A stretch of DNA of 64,000 bases from the NCBI GenBank assembly GCA_964445745.1, contig CAYULU010000003.1, positions 6,154-70,153 on the forward strand. The letters run 5' to 3'. How positions within the stretch are numbered: position 1 is the stretch's first letter; the number at the start of each line of letters is the position of its first letter. The position numbers and the translations under genes were made by a program. Below, piece by piece: positions 1 through 8,655 of the stretch. This DNA is from UBA1443 sp964445745. GTDB taxonomy: Bacteria; Omnitrophota; Omnitrophia; Omnitrophales; Aquincolibacteriaceae. Under the pieces are notes generated by a model, which saw only the letters and a program-made list of their open reading frames with translations, did no database searches and was not told the origin of the DNA.

Positions 1-268
1 CCTCGCAGGATTGAGGCACCGATGCAATCGCGGCCAAGTGGAAAACATAATCCACGCCCTTCATTATTTTTTTGACCGTTTTAGGGCATCGGATGTCACC
101 CCGAACTAGGTCGATGGAACGGATCGAATCACTCAGGTTTTCCACCTTACCTCGTGAAAAATTATCCAGGATGCGAACCCGGTATCCTTTCCGGAGAAGG
201 GCATCCATAATATGGGAACCGATAAATCCGGCGCCACCCGTCACAAGGCAAACCCGCTTTTTCTTCAT
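1..268 (-). CDS. NAD-dependent sugar epimerase/dehydratase, 5' part only
   Basis: The first 89 codons of an extended short-chain dehydrogenase; the rest runs off the left edge. The start ATG is at 266-268. The protein opens MKKKRVCLVTGGAGFIGSHI, the glycine-rich Rossmann motif for NAD(P), and continues to an FHLAA segment, the usual fourth-strand motif of nucleotide-sugar epimerases and dehydratases. Family members act in the cytoplasm on UDP-, dTDP- or GDP-sugars for surface polysaccharide. The catalytic Tyr-x-x-x-Lys lies outside the window, so substrate and reaction cannot be assigned. It follows the terminator-like hairpin at 322-341 and may be a separate unit. Confidence 0.85.
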   Translation of the reverse strand, partial: MKKKRVCLVTGGAGFIGSHIMDALLRKGYRVRILDNFSRGKVENLSDSIRSIDLVRGDIRCPKTVKKIMKGVDYVFHLAAIASVPQSCE

Positions 269-321
269 CTTTTAACTCTTCTTCAGATCGAAATAAATTG
301 GTAGATAGGTTGGTAGAACAG

Positions 322-341
322 AAAAAAGGCGATTGAGCGCC
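322..341 (-). terminator. Short GC hairpin followed by six U
   Basis: Read on the minus strand, GGCG-CTCAAT-CGCC is followed at once by TTTTTT. This is a small rho-independent terminator shape about 15 bases after the stop codon of the 412-residue exported protein. The stem is only four base pairs, so termination may be partial. Confidence 0.5.
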
Positions 342-356
342 AGGCTCCCTCTAACA

Positions 357-1595
357 TCATACTGTCGCAGTATTGCTATCTGATGCATTTAAAAAAAGGC
401 ACATCCGGCGTACCTTAATTCCGTTAACAAGGAGCAAACCACTCAACTTTGGCATAACAATTCCAGCATTCCATATTTCAGCAGAATTCTTTTTAAGCTT
501 GGCTTTATAGCCACCGACCTTCTCGATCAGCTTCTTGCCCAATGGTGAATCCGTCAGATAATCATATCCGCAAATCAGAAGCACGCTGTCCTTTTTCTCC
601 AGCAAAAGCCCTTCCGGCACCATATCAATTGAAACTGCATCGTTCATCCCCGCCATTCCGTCGGCCGCCATTTGCATTTCGTGAAGAAATTTTCGAGCCG
701 GGACATCTTCGGTTAATTCAGCCGCCCGGTCAGCCAGCATCTTATACCCCCGAAGGGACGCCAACCTTTCGAGATAAAAACGAAGATAGGTGGCTTGACG
801 GGGCGTGTAATGAGTGTTGTTCAAAAGCGCAATGGACTTGTTTTCGGGAATGCCGATTCTCACGAGAGAATCCTTATTGATCTTGTAAAGATCAATCCGG
901 TCTTTATCATTGACTAACTGGTCCGCGGTGTTATTGATATTGCTGACGGTCATCACGGCAGAAGCAATCAATCCGAACGGTATAAAAAAATTCGCAACCA
1001 TCACCACACCCCGCCCACCCATTTCCTGTTTGGCTAATGAGGAAAGTTTTTCCTGGAGTTGTTCATTTCGCGAGTAAACATCGACCCCAAGTTTTTGGGC
1101 AATCTGGCGTTTGGTGGAGCTTAGGAAACTATCCCCTTTTTCTCCCTCTTCTTTCGTACGAAACGCATCGCCAACCTTGTCCCCAACCCTTCCCGCGGCA
1201 GTGCCAAGTCCTTTCGCAGAATTAACGGGGTGAAGGACTAAATTTTTAAGCCCCCTGCCAGTCCCCTTGACGGATTCAATCGCACCATCCGCCACACCAC
1301 TGGCCGTGTCCTTATGCTCATCAAGTTGTCCGATAACTGCCGATTCATGAATCCATTTTTTTAAATCCAACAAACCTTCCACCTGGATTTTAACTGTATT
1401 GTTGGAAACTGAAAAAATGAGAAAACCTGGATTGTAGGGATCTTCACGCGTCGAGTTCACTTTGTGGTAGCGTGAGCTTTCAGCAAACTGCGTGGCGGGC
1501 AGATTGAGATCGCTCCATGGGATCTCTGCGCGAGCAATATTCGGAAGACTAAAAATAAGACACAGGGAAAGGACGGCAATTCGTTTTACAATCAT
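357..1595 (-). CDS. Exported protein of unknown function, 412 aa
   Basis: I do not recognise a family. Residues 1-23 form a clear Sec signal peptide ending in an ARA cleavage site. Residues 98-145 are rich in Gly, Ala, Val and Lys, with repeated G-x-G or G-x-x-x-G spacing. A hydrophobic stretch follows at about 196-217 (VVMVANFFIPFGLIASAVM), which could be a membrane segment. The C-terminal third (about 300-405) looks globular and mixed alpha/beta, with an isolated Cys in LLICGYDY. A GGGGTGA ribosome site precedes the ATG. It is the last complete gene of the rubrerythrin/aldolase cluster, downstream of another small exported protein. The product should lie in the periplasm or envelope; its role is unknown. 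Confidence 0.7.
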   Translation of the reverse strand: MIVKRIAVLSLCLIFSLPNIARAEIPWSDLNLPATQFAESSRYHKVNSTREDPYNPGFLIFSVSNNTVKIQVEGLLDLKKWIHESAVIGQLDEHKDTASGVADGAIESVKGTGRGLKNLVLHPVNSAKGLGTAAGRVGDKVGDAFRTKEEGEKGDSFLSSTKRQIAQKLGVDVYSRNEQLQEKLSSLAKQEMGGRGVVMVANFFIPFGLIASAVMTVSNINNTADQLVNDKDRIDLYKINKDSLVRIGIPENKSIALLNNTHYTPRQATYLRFYLERLASLRGYKMLADRAAELTEDVPARKFLHEMQMAADGMAGMNDAVSIDMVPEGLLLEKKDSVLLICGYDYLTDSPLGKKLIEKVGGYKAKLKKNSAEIWNAGIVMPKLSGLLLVNGIKVRRMCLFLNASDSNTATV

Positions 1596-1690
1596 GCTTC
1601 ACCCCATTCGAGTTGATCGACCCTGGAGGCTTTCTGGAAGCATACGGCCGATTTTACCATCTCTGGATTAATTCACACTTGACACTCGCG

Positions 1691-1972
1691 TCACTCTCCC
1701 TGGGCATCAACCAGAGAGACCTCTCTGACAAGATTCAGGGCATTATCATATTTTTTAAGTTTCCTGCCCACCAGCACAACCACACCTCCATCGTCCGCTG
1801 CAACCATGGAAGGCTGTCCCACGCAACATGCCACCGTTTTCTCGTTACCTCTCTCTTCCCCACCCGTATCCCCCGTAATTCCTGAGAGCTCCGGCCCTTC
1901 TATCGCCAAAGCAAAAGGCAACAAGCTCAACATGATGATCGCAAGAAAATAGAAGGTTTTTTGCGTAACCAT
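1691..1972 (-). CDS. Small exported protein of unknown function
   Basis: About 93 residues from the ATG at 1970-1972. A TTG at 2002 would add ten residues, but the signal peptide starts naturally at MVTQKTFYFLAIIMLSLLPF. After the signal peptide there is an acidic Gly/Thr stretch, a CC pair in VACCVGQPS, then a hydrophobic segment VVVLVGRKLKKYDNALNLV resembling a single beta-propeller-like blade (value, then 'KYD..L..V'). The short beta-rich tail suggests a small secreted domain, but I cannot name a family. It starts about 30 bases after fba and is probably cotranscribed with it. Confidence 0.55.
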   Translation of the reverse strand: MVTQKTFYFLAIIMLSLLPFALAIEGPELSGITGDTGGEERGNEKTVACCVGQPSMVAADDGGVVVLVGRKLKKYDNALNLVREVSLVDAQGE

Positions 1973-2004
1973 ACCTGCCAAAGAAGTGTGTCGTCTGAAC
2001 AAGC

Positions 2005-3012
2005 TTAAGCCTTGCCCGCGGAACCAAGCACCTTCTCGTTTTTGTGTTTATACATCGCAATCAGCGCGTCCCGGGCTGGGCCAAGATATTTACGCGGATC
2101 GAATTCCGCAGGTTTTTCTCTGAAAACTTTACGAACGGCGGCCGTCATCCAAAGCCGCCCGTCGGAATCAATATTGACCTTGCAAACCGCAGATTGAGCG
2201 GCCTGCCGGAGTTGCTCCTCAGGGATACCGATAGAATCCTTCAGTGCGCCACCGTTATCATTGATGATTTTCACCGCCTCCTGAGGAACGGACGAAGACC
2301 CGTGAAGCACTATCGGGAAACCAGGAATTTTCTGCTCAATTTCCTTCAGGATATCAAATCGGAGCGGGGGCGGAATAAGAATCCCTTCCGCATTCCTCGT
2401 ACACTGTGCCGGCTTAAACTTATTGGCACCGTGTGAAGTCCCGATCGAAATCGCAAGGGAGTCCACGCCGGTTTCCTTGACAAATTTGACCACATCATTC
2501 GGGTCCGTATAAGTTGAGTGCTCGGCACTCACTTCATCTTCAATCCCGGCCAAGACACCCAGTTCCCCCTCCACCGTCACATCATACTTGTGAGCCAACT
2601 CAACCACCTGTCGGGTCAACTCAATATTTTTCTCAAATGAATGGTGGGATCCGTCAATCATGACCGAAGAAAAACCAGATTCAATGCAAGACTTGGCAAG
2701 TTCAAACGTGTCCCCATGGTCCAGATGAAGGGCCATCGGGATAGGCTTAAGGCCCTTTTCTTTGGCGTAAGCCTTCATCATCTCCACCGCCCCTTTCCCC
2801 ATGTATTCAAGGAGCGTTTGATTGGCATACTTTCGCGCACCGCTTGAAACCTGAAGAATCACGGGAGATTGTGTCTCGACGCATGCCATCACGATGGCCT
2901 GGATTTGCTCCATGTTGTTGAAGTTATAAGCCGGGATGGCGTACCCACCCTTCATGGCGTTGGCAAACATCTCGCGCGTATTAACAAAACCAAGCTCTTT
3001 GTAAGTAACCAT
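2005..3012 (-). CDS. fba: Class II fructose-1,6-bisphosphate aldolase
   Basis: Cleaves fructose 1,6-bisphosphate to dihydroxyacetone phosphate and glyceraldehyde 3-phosphate, and runs in reverse in gluconeogenesis. The 335-residue protein is a TIM barrel with the class II zinc signature ALHLDHGDTFE (residues 94-104), including the His of the metal site and the catalytic Asp. VEGELG and the phosphate-binding GSSSVP and NIDSDGR segments follow. The length suits the class IIB form with the longer C-terminal part. It lies directly downstream of rubrerythrin on the same strand (43-base gap) and upstream of a small exported protein. With enolase at 16-17 kb it shows a central glycolysis/gluconeogenesis route. 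Confidence 0.95.
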   Translation of the reverse strand: MVTYKELGFVNTREMFANAMKGGYAIPAYNFNNMEQIQAIVMACVETQSPVILQVSSGARKYANQTLLEYMGKGAVEMMKAYAKEKGLKPIPMALHLDHGDTFELAKSCIESGFSSVMIDGSHHSFEKNIELTRQVVELAHKYDVTVEGELGVLAGIEDEVSAEHSTYTDPNDVVKFVKETGVDSLAISIGTSHGANKFKPAQCTRNAEGILIPPPLRFDILKEIEQKIPGFPIVLHGSSSVPQEAVKIINDNGGALKDSIGIPEEQLRQAAQSAVCKVNIDSDGRLWMTAAVRKVFREKPAEFDPRKYLGPARDALIAMYKHKNEKVLGSAGKA

Positions 3013-3055
3013 TTCATGACTCCTTTTTTAATTTGAAATTTCAGATTTTGGAAAA

Positions 3056-3643
3056 TCAGTAATTCTCGATCCAGATTTCGAAATGTCCCTTCGGGTGATC
3101 GCACACCGGGCAACGCTCTGGTGCTCTTGAGGCTTCCACAATATAGCCGCATTCCAGACATTTCCAGAACACCTTGCCGTCCTTGACAAAAAGTTTATGC
3201 TGTTCCAAAGCATCATGAAGTTTCCGGTAGCGAGTCTCGTGGCGCTTTTCAACCATCGATACATGCTTGAACGTGCGGGCCACTTCCGGGAACCCTTCTT
3301 GATCCGCTGTTTCCGCAAACGCGGGGTAAAGATCCGACCATTCTTCCTTTTCCCCGTTTGCGGCAGCTTCAAGATTCTTAAGAGTATCCGCAAATGCAAT
3401 CGGATACGACGCGCGAATTTCCTGCATTGCGTCCTGCAAGCCACCCGCCAGAAGATGCTTATAAAACAATTTCGCGTGTTCTTTTTCGTTGTCCGCAGTC
3501 TCCATAAAAATATTGGAAATCTGCCGGTATCCCTCCTTCATGGCCGTGGAAGCATAATAGGTGTAACGCATCCGTGCCTGGGATTCACCAGCGAAAGATT
3601 TCATAAGATTTTCCGAGGTTCGTGTCCCTTTCAGGTCTTTCAT
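3056..3643 (-). CDS. rbr: Rubrerythrin
   Basis: A non-haem iron peroxidase that reduces hydrogen peroxide in the cytoplasm of anaerobes and microaerophiles. The first 140 residues form a ferritin-like four-helix bundle with the diiron ligands in AGESQAR, NEKEHA and VEKRHETRY. The C-terminal rubredoxin-like domain carries CLECGY and CPVCDH, the four-Cys iron centre. The length of 195 residues is normal. It has an AGGAGA ribosome site and its own extended -10 promoter (3722-3749). The promoter also reads into the aldolase gene, so peroxide defence and aldolase may be coexpressed. Confidence 0.96.
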   Translation of the reverse strand: MKDLKGTRTSENLMKSFAGESQARMRYTYYASTAMKEGYRQISNIFMETADNEKEHAKLFYKHLLAGGLQDAMQEIRASYPIAFADTLKNLEAAANGEKEEWSDLYPAFAETADQEGFPEVARTFKHVSMVEKRHETRYRKLHDALEQHKLFVKDGKVFWKCLECGYIVEASRAPERCPVCDHPKGHFEIWIENY

Positions 3644-3721
3644 AGAATTTCTCTCCTAGTTGCATTATGTTAACGGGAAATGAACGAAAGATTCAGACGT
3701 TGAATTGAGTAAAGCGAGAGG

Positions 3722-3749
3722 ATTATATCAAACCTCTTTCAAATGTAAA
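3722..3749 (-). promoter_or_regulatory. Sigma-70 type promoter of rbr
   Basis: Minus-strand hexamers TTTACA (3749-3744) and TATAAT (3727-3722) are separated by 16 bases, with TG one base before the -10 box (extended -10). The distance to the rubrerythrin ATG is about 79 bases. No clear operator palindrome was seen in the leader. Confidence 0.75.
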
Positions 3750-3820
3750 CCATCGATGACTGGATCCCAGAGGCCCAAAACTATCTCGTCATGCTTGGGG
3801 GAAATTGGGAGAACGGATGA

Positions 3821-4984
3821 TCAGGAGCTTCCGACCTCATACTTTCCGTCAGGCCGCCGGTGAATTTTTCCATCAAGTTCCAGCTTTAAGAGCGTTCCGG
3901 GTAGCTCCCCCGGATCAAGCCCCGTGATATCAAGAATTTCATCCGTCATTAAACTTCCTTCTTCGTTCAGCGCCTCAATCACGCAATTTGAATTCTCCCC
4001 TGCCGGCAAGAGAGGCGTTTCCCTTTCAGGATTTTGAGGTTTAGGCAGAAAGTCTTTCTCATCCACAATCCTCTTGAATGAACAAACAACGGATGCACTC
4101 GAAACAGGGGCAGACACCTCGGTTGAAAAAACTTTCCACCTTCCTGAAAGGGCCTCGAAAACCTCTTCCGGGCTCTCCACGAGAGCGGCACCTTCCTTGA
4201 TCAACTGATGGGTTCCACGCGAGGTTAATTGATCCACAGGCCCCGGGATCGAAAACACTTCTCGCCCCTGATCCAGCGCTTCATGGGCTGTAATCAGAGA
4301 ACCGCTCCGCGAGTGGGCCTCCACTACAAGGACTCCATGACTGAGACCGGAAATAATCCGGTTGCGTCTGGGAAAGTTTTCTGCAAGGGGCGGCGTCCCG
4401 ATCGCATATTCACTTATCAGAACGCCTTTTCGGGCAATCTGCTCAAACAATTTCACATGTTCTTTAGGATAAACAATGTCGATCCCGCAACCCAGTACTG
4501 CGATCGTCCTCCCATACGGTACATCCAGGGCAGCTTCATGCGCCGCCTGATCAATGCCGCGCGCCAACCCCGAAACGATCGTGATACCTTTAGAGGCTAA
4601 CTCCCCTGAAAACCTTTTAGCCTGTGTCCGGCCATAAAAACTCGGGTGACGGGTTCCAACGATCGCTAAGGCATTCTCATCATTGAACTCAAATCTCCCT
4701 TTCATGTAAAGGACCAGGGGCGGATCAGCAATTTCTTTAAGCGAGACCGGATAAGCGTCCTCAAGAATTGCACAAAGTGAAACCCCCTTCTGCCAGCATA
4801 AGGAAAGTTCTTTTTGCGGATCGAAAGTAATGTGCCCGACAGCACTCTGGGAATCCAGCAACTCGACCACCCGGCCCGGGCAATGCCCTTCCGCAAAAAG
4901 ATTTCGCGCCCGGCGGCGATCTTCAATACCAAGACGGTTTAGAAGGAGCAAGGCCATCCAGTCTTTTTCAGAAAGCGAATTCAT
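3821..4984 (-). CDS. dprA: DNA-processing protein DprA
   Basis: DprA/Smf loads RecA on incoming single-stranded DNA during natural transformation. From the ATG at 4982-4984 the protein has 387 residues: an N-terminal SAM-like helical part (MNSLSEKDWMALLLLNRLGI), then the Rossmann domain with the family signatures VGTRHPSFYG, VSGLARGID, AVLGCGIDIVYP, FPRRNRIISGLS and SGSLITA. A winged-helix-like C-terminal domain (about 320-385) follows a linker. An in-frame TTG upstream (5032) would add 16 residues that do not resemble the family, so it was not used. The gene stands between the aro operon and rbr, apparently with its own promoter. Confidence 0.93.
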   Translation of the reverse strand: MNSLSEKDWMALLLLNRLGIEDRRRARNLFAEGHCPGRVVELLDSQSAVGHITFDPQKELSLCWQKGVSLCAILEDAYPVSLKEIADPPLVLYMKGRFEFNDENALAIVGTRHPSFYGRTQAKRFSGELASKGITIVSGLARGIDQAAHEAALDVPYGRTIAVLGCGIDIVYPKEHVKLFEQIARKGVLISEYAIGTPPLAENFPRRNRIISGLSHGVLVVEAHSRSGSLITAHEALDQGREVFSIPGPVDQLTSRGTHQLIKEGAALVESPEEVFEALSGRWKVFSTEVSAPVSSASVVCSFKRIVDEKDFLPKPQNPERETPLLPAGENSNCVIEALNEEGSLMTDEILDITGLDPGELPGTLLKLELDGKIHRRPDGKYEVGSS

Positions 4985-5046
4985 AAGCGACCAAGCTTCG
5001 AAGAACGTGTGTTGGAAGCATACATATCGCAAATTTTCATGAGAAG

Positions 5047-5075
5047 AGGATACGATAAAATTGTTTATAGATCAA
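5047..5075 (-). promoter_or_regulatory. Possible dprA promoter
   Basis: Minus-strand TTGATC (5075-5070) and TATCCT (5052-5047) are spaced by 17 bases in an AT-rich gap between aroB and dprA. Both boxes are imperfect, so this is a weak call; readthrough from the aro operon is an alternative. Confidence 0.3.
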
Positions 5076-5135
5076 TATATATTTCATTTTCCATCAATCT
5101 TGTAGCGTATGATCCCCTTGGGGAGGAAAAGGGGG

Positions 5136-6233
5136 TTACTTTGCGCCGAAGAGACGAAGAATATTGCGGATTTCGCCGGCAGGAATTCCTGCTCGGATCA
5201 TGACTTTACCGATTCGCACGGGAAGAACGAACCGGAGCTGGCCTTGAGCTTTTTTCTTATCTCTCATCATAGCTCGAAAACTGGCGGCAGTATCAATTTT
5301 CAATGCATCGACTGAAACCGGCAAACCAAAGGCCTTGAGCAAATTCATTTGTCGCTTCACAAAACCCGGCGAACAAATACCAAGCTCGGCCGCAAGATGA
5401 GCCGCCATCACCATTCCGATCGCGACAGCTTCTCCATGGACAATTTTTTTATACCTTGTGGCATTTTCAATTCCGTGACCAAAAGTATGTCCGTAGTTAA
5501 GAATGATCCGCTCCCCACGGGTTTCAAACTCATCCCGGATGACAACTTCCGCTTTGATTCGTGCCGAATCGGTTACGATTCTTTCCAGAGCGGCCGGATT
5601 TTTATTAAGGATTTTGGAGGCGTTCGATTCAAGAAAGTCGAAAAGGCCCGGATCGCGGATAACTCCATACTTCACGACTTCCGCAAGCGATGCCCTAAGC
5701 TCGCGTTCAGGGAGCGACTTCAGCACATTCATATCCGAAACCACAAGGGCGGGAGGATAAAATGAACCCATCATATTTTTCCCCTCGGGCAAGTTAATCC
5801 CTGTCTTCCCGCCAATCGAGCTGTCGACCTGCGCCAGGAGTGTCGTCGCAACATTAACATAAGGAATCCCGCGCAAATACACAGAGGCGGCAAACCCCGA
5901 AAGATCGCTTACGACCCCCCCTCCTATCGCCAAGATCCCGTCCGTTCGTTCAAAACCCTTGGCAAGAAGATTGCGAAGCAACCGAAAGAGCTCCGCCTGT
6001 GACTTAGCCTGCTCTCCGTCCAATACCTTGTGAAAATAAACAGTATATCCGTTTCTTTTCAAGGAACCGGCGGTAGAACGCGCGTAGACCGAAACTCCGG
6101 TTTGAAAAATAACCATCACTCGAGCCTTGGGACGAAAAATTCCCTTAACAAACTGGCCGATCTTCCCCAAGAGCCCCTTGCCGATTACAACCTTGTACTT
6201 TCTCTTTTGACTATCAACGGGAATGATTTTCAT
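5136..6233 (-). CDS. aroB: 3-dehydroquinate synthase
   Basis: Second step of the shikimate pathway: converts DAHP to 3-dehydroquinate using NAD and a divalent metal. The 365 residues show the NAD-binding GGGVVSDLSGFAAS (residues about 113-126), the TTLLAQVDSSIGGKTGIN segment, and the metal-ligand regions AEVVKYG and LNYGHTFGHGIE. The length is typical. The ATG has an AAGGTAG ribosome site. It is the last gene of the long ilv-leu-aro transcript, nine bases after aroK. The aroK-aroB pairing is very common in bacteria. Confidence 0.96.
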   Translation of the reverse strand: MKIIPVDSQKRKYKVVIGKGLLGKIGQFVKGIFRPKARVMVIFQTGVSVYARSTAGSLKRNGYTVYFHKVLDGEQAKSQAELFRLLRNLLAKGFERTDGILAIGGGVVSDLSGFAASVYLRGIPYVNVATTLLAQVDSSIGGKTGINLPEGKNMMGSFYPPALVVSDMNVLKSLPERELRASLAEVVKYGVIRDPGLFDFLESNASKILNKNPAALERIVTDSARIKAEVVIRDEFETRGERIILNYGHTFGHGIENATRYKKIVHGEAVAIGMVMAAHLAAELGICSPGFVKRQMNLLKAFGLPVSVDALKIDTAASFRAMMRDKKKAQGQLRFVLPVRIGKVMIRAGIPAGEIRNILRLFGAK

Positions 6234-6242
6234 TCTACCTTC

Positions 6243-6749
6243 TTATTGTTTTAAATGTCTCATGATCTTCCGGGCCACCGATTCAGGAGACAAACCATCC
6301 GTCATCACGGAAAAATCACACGTGGTCTTATACCTGTCCCCCCGCCCTTCCAGAATTCTTTCGAGCGATCCCCTCGGATCCGAAGTATTAAGGAGCGGCC
6401 GGTTTTTGTTCTGACAAACCCTCTCCCATAAAACAGGAAGGGACGCTTCCAAAAAAATCACCTTCCCTGTCATTCGCATCTGTTCAACGTTTTCGTCCCG
6501 AAGAACAATCCCGCCGCCGGTTGAAAAAACCTGTCTCTCTTTCAGAGAGAACTCCTTAAGTACGCAGGTCTCCACATCACGGAAATACGGTTCTCCTTCA
6601 GAAGAAAAAATTGCGGTGATCGAACGGCCTTCTTTTTTTTCAATTTCCGAATCAAGATCGATAAAACCATAACTCATCAAGGCGGCCAACGCCCTTCCGG
6701 TAACACTTTTCCCGGCGCCCATCATTCCGGTAAGGTATAGATTAGGCAC
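6243..6749 (-). CDS. aroK: Shikimate kinase
   Basis: Phosphorylates shikimate at the 3-OH with ATP. The 168-residue P-loop protein has Walker A GMMGAGKSVTGR near the N-terminus, the shikimate-binding DLDSEIEK, the FSTGGGIVLR segment and an adenine/lid region NKNRPLL. The start is GTG (6747-6749) with a GAGGC ribosome site inside the end of aroC; the two genes overlap by eight bases, which points to translational coupling. Confidence 0.95.
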   Translation of the reverse strand: MPNLYLTGMMGAGKSVTGRALAALMSYGFIDLDSEIEKKEGRSITAIFSSEGEPYFRDVETCVLKEFSLKERQVFSTGGGIVLRDENVEQMRMTGKVIFLEASLPVLWERVCQNKNRPLLNTSDPRGSLERILEGRGDRYKTTCDFSVMTDGLSPESVARKIMRHLKQ

Positions 6750-7860
6750 AAATTTGCCTCAAATAACCCTCGTAATTACGCCGGATTTCCCTCATCGAAT
6801 CTCCGCCAAATTTCTCAAGAAACGAACGAGCGAGCACATAAGCCACAAGGGACTCCCCGATAACACTTCCCGCCGGGACCGCGCAGAAATCACTCCTCTC
6901 AAAGTCAGCCCTCTCAGCTTTTCGGGTTTTCATATTCACAGAGCTTAGGGGACTCGCAAGGGTCGCGATGGGTTTCATGGTCACTTTCACAACCACAGCC
7001 TCTCCGTTGGTCATACCGCCTTCAATCCCGCCCGCACGATTGGTCTTGTGATAATAACCTCTTGCCTTGGAATAAAAAATTTCATCGTGAGCCTCAGAAC
7101 CCCACAGGGATGCAAGCTGGTCACCGACGCCTATCTCAATCGCCTTGGCAGACTGCTGGCTCATCAGAATTTGCGCAAGTTGGGCGTCAATCTTTCGCTC
7201 GTAGTGCACATAAGAACCCAACCCGATCGGCAAGCCTTCTGCTCGTATTTCATATTTGCCGCCAAGAGTATCTTTCTGTTTCTGGGCTTTTTCAATCGCC
7301 CGGATCATCGCTTGTTCTGTTTTCCTGCAGATACAGTTCACCAGAGAGCCTTTGGTGAGCCTGCGAATTTCGTCCACCGAGAACACTTCTTTTGGCAGCA
7401 CCGCCGGTCCGATCTGGATCACATGCCCCGCAATCTCGATTCCAAATTCCCTAAGAAAAAGTTTACAGACCGCCCCCACAGCAACCCGCATCGTGGTCTC
7501 CCGTGCGCTCGAACGTTCCAGAACCGAGCGAATGTTCTGATGGTATTTGAGGGATCCCGCAAGATCCGCATGACCCGGCCGCGGCCGCTCAATAGAGGGG
7601 AGGACATCGACCGTATGGTCTTTATTTTTCAAGAGCAACCCCATCGGAGCTCCGGTCGTTTTTTTCCGGATGACCCCACCCATGATTTCAACATAATCCG
7701 TCTCGATTTTTTGTCTTCCGCCACGCCCAAACCCTTCCTGGCGGCGGCGCAATTCGCCGTTAATATAATCCATATCAACCCCAAGTCCGCTTGGCATGCC
7801 TTCCAGAATTACAGCCATATACCTTCCGTGAGATTCACCGGTCGTGATATAGTTCAGCAT
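6742..7860 (-). CDS. aroC: Chorismate synthase
   Basis: Last common step to aromatic compounds: converts EPSP to chorismate with reduced FMN. The 372-residue protein starts MLNYITTGESHGRYMAVILE, with the conserved GESHG, and contains GRGGRQKIE, RSSARETTMRVAVGA and GGIEGGMTNGE, all family signatures. The ATG lies three bases after the prepilin peptidase gene, and its 3' end overlaps aroK. EPSP synthase (aroA) is not in the window. Confidence 0.96.
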   Translation of the reverse strand: MLNYITTGESHGRYMAVILEGMPSGLGVDMDYINGELRRRQEGFGRGGRQKIETDYVEIMGGVIRKKTTGAPMGLLLKNKDHTVDVLPSIERPRPGHADLAGSLKYHQNIRSVLERSSARETTMRVAVGAVCKLFLREFGIEIAGHVIQIGPAVLPKEVFSVDEIRRLTKGSLVNCICRKTEQAMIRAIEKAQKQKDTLGGKYEIRAEGLPIGLGSYVHYERKIDAQLAQILMSQQSAKAIEIGVGDQLASLWGSEAHDEIFYSKARGYYHKTNRAGGIEGGMTNGEAVVVKVTMKPIATLASPLSSVNMKTRKAERADFERSDFCAVPAGSVIGESLVAYVLARSFLEKFGGDSMREIRRNYEGYLRQICA

Positions 7861-7863
7861 AGA

Positions 7864-8655
7864 TCAGACTCCGTATAGTGTTGACAAAAAATTTAAAATT
7901 TTCGCACCCTCAAAAAAGAAGATGACCGACATGAGAGCCAAAAAAGGGCCGTACGGTATGGTCTCCTGTCTTTTCACAAAACGATAAAAAATCGCATAAG
8001 GAAGCGCAATAAACGGGGAAAACATGAAAACAAGCAACGTCTTTTCAATCCCGATAAATGCCCCGGTCATCGCCAGAAGTTTGATGTCTCCGCCCCCCAT
8101 ACTTTCCTTACGAAACACAAGCTTCCCAAGCCAGCCCGTAAGCACAAGAATAGCGCCCCCGCCGATCAAACCGATCGCACTCGCAAAGAGTTTATGATAC
8201 CACAAGCCCTCTGGAAAGGCGCTCGTATTCAAAACACTCACCACGAGGCCAAAAAACATGCCGGGGATTGTAATTAAATCGGGAATGAGACCCGTCTCCA
8301 AATCAGTCAGCGTCACCACAATCATCGCCGAAACAAAAACAACGGCGATCGCAAACCCCGTTGAAAGTCCATACGTTCGCCAAATCAAAAGCCAGCTAAC
8401 AGCCGTCAAAAGCTCTACAAAAAAGTAACGAAATGATATCGGTCGTTTACATCGGAAACATTTGCCCCCAAGAATCAAGTAACTGAGGATCGGGATGTTT
8501 TCATACCAAGGAATTGGAATTTTGCATTTGGGGCAATACGAACCCGGCCATACAATCGAAAGTTCCCGCGGCATCCGGTGGATACAGACATTCAAAAAAC
8601 TTCCAACAATCGCCCCAAACATGAAAACAAATGCAGTATACAATGGTTCCATCAT
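7864..8655 (-). CDS. pilD: Type IV prepilin peptidase / N-methyltransferase
   Basis: An inner-membrane aspartic protease (family A24) that cleaves the leader of type IV pilins or type II secretion pseudopilins and methylates the new N-terminus. The 263 residues include the cytoplasmic zinc-type loop with CPKC and CFRC, several hydrophobic helices, and both catalytic aspartates in DLETGLIPD and GGGDIK. It therefore looks like the complete bifunctional form. Its ATG overlaps the aroE stop by four bases and it lies three bases before aroC, so a pilus or secretion gene is translated within the aromatic operon. No pilin gene is in the window. Confidence 0.93.
   Translation of the reverse strand: MMEPLYTAFVFMFGAIVGSFLNVCIHRMPRELSIVWPGSYCPKCKIPIPWYENIPILSYLILGGKCFRCKRPISFRYFFVELLTAVSWLLIWRTYGLSTGFAIAVVFVSAMIVVTLTDLETGLIPDLITIPGMFFGLVVSVLNTSAFPEGLWYHKLFASAIGLIGGGAILVLTGWLGKLVFRKESMGGGDIKLLAMTGAFIGIEKTLLVFMFSPFIALPYAIFYRFVKRQETIPYGPFLALMSVIFFFEGAKILNFLSTLYGV

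Noticed and set aside
7048..7878. A 276-codon plus-strand frame opposite aroC
   Set aside because: It is antisense to a well-supported chorismate synthase with all family motifs; residue composition is that of a shadow frame.
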